5,913 nt of DNA, from assembly GCA_003243255.1 (NCBI GenBank), contig QFQM01000260.1:1-5913 (forward strand). The letters run 5' to 3'. Positions 5,618 to 5,913 of this stretch are shown one piece after another. The DNA comes from Flavobacterium psychrophilum. GTDB lineage: Bacteria > Bacteroidota > Bacteroidia > Flavobacteriales > Flavobacteriaceae. Made by a program: the position numbers and the translations under genes. Position 1 is the first letter of the stretch. The number at the start of each line of letters is the position of its first letter. The notes beneath the pieces are model-generated. The model saw nothing but the letters and a program-made list of their open reading frames with translations, was not told the DNA's origin and ran no database searches.

Positions 5618-5913
5618 ATGAAGAAGAGCATAAACATAGAAAGAAGTATGAAACGAATAATAGGTGGGGCCTTATTGGTGCTGCTTATGCAAACAGCAAC
5701 AGCACAGGAAACGCCCATAAAAGACGAACAGTTAAAAACATTGATACAGGCTGCGGTGACCAACTATCCCCGCATTAAAGAACTGGAAGAGCAGCTCAAA
5801 GCCGATGATGTAAAGAAAGAGATCATCAAAGCAGGCTATTTACCCAATGCAAGCGCAGACATTAACTACACGTTCATAGCACCGTCTCCCAAGGTAGAGT
5901 TTGAGACACCGGC
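5618..5913 (+). CDS. TolC-family outer membrane efflux protein, N-terminal part (cut by window end)
   Basis: Only the first 98 codons are present; the frame is still open at the window edge. A signal peptide is clear: MKR at 11-13, a hydrophobic run IIGGALLVLL, and a likely cleavage after the TATAQ ending near residue 30. The mature start has the pattern of TolC-family proteins: LKTLIQAAVTNYPRIKELEEQL (39-60), a helix that matches the usual 'L..li..Al..np.i...' opening. KADDVKKEIIKAGYLPNASADINY follows (61-84), with the typical 'a....ar.g.lP.....' turn into the beta-barrel strand. The family assignment also rests on position, 21 bp behind the EmrB-like gene and in the same direction. An internal ATG at 5648 starts right at the signal peptide and has an A-rich leader, so it may be the true start instead of 5618. 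The role would be the outer membrane exit duct of the pump. Confidence 0.85.
   Translation, partial: MKKSINIERSMKRIIGGALLVLLMQTATAQETPIKDEQLKTLIQAAVTNYPRIKELEEQLKADDVKKEIIKAGYLPNASADINYTFIAPSPKVEFETP

Overview
The window looks like chromosomal DNA from a Bacteroidota bacterium, probably of the Chitinophagaceae/Chitinophaga type. Two intergenic promoters fit the Bacteroidota pattern (TTG, 19-bp spacer, TAnnTTTG) with the same TAATTTTG element. Ribosome binding sites of the Shine-Dalgarno kind are essentially absent, and start codons follow A-rich leaders. The lineage below phylum level is an inference from gene style, not from a marker gene.

Layout: (1) A minus-strand gene (153-1787) encodes a 544-residue exported protein that I do not recognise. 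It has its own promoter and ends in a rho-independent terminator (74-94). (2) A 388-bp divergent intergenic region follows. Its part near the minus-strand gene holds a G+C-richer segment full of inverted repeats. Its part next to the plus-strand operon is very A+T-rich and ends in two tandem operator-like palindromes laid directly over the tetR promoter. (3) A plus-strand operon continues to the window edge: a TetR/AcrR-family regulator, an EmrA/HlyD-type periplasmic adaptor, an EmrB-type 14-helix DHA2 major facilitator permease, and the first 98 codons of a TolC-like outer membrane channel cut off by the window end.

The operon encodes a complete tripartite drug/toxic-compound efflux pump. 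The permease would use the proton gradient to export substrate across the inner membrane, the adaptor would bridge the periplasm, and the TolC-like protein would give the exit through the outer membrane. The TetR protein is first in the transcription unit, and the twin palindromes cover its -33 and -7 elements. The simplest reading is an autorepressed, ligand-induced pump operon. Substrates cannot be read from sequence.

I see no mobile element, CRISPR array, tRNA or rRNA. The pump is a familiar type. The parts most worth a second look are the twin operators, the structured (possibly dispersed-repeat) intergenic segment, the unassigned exported protein, and the hairpin-prone 108-bp gap before the permease gene.
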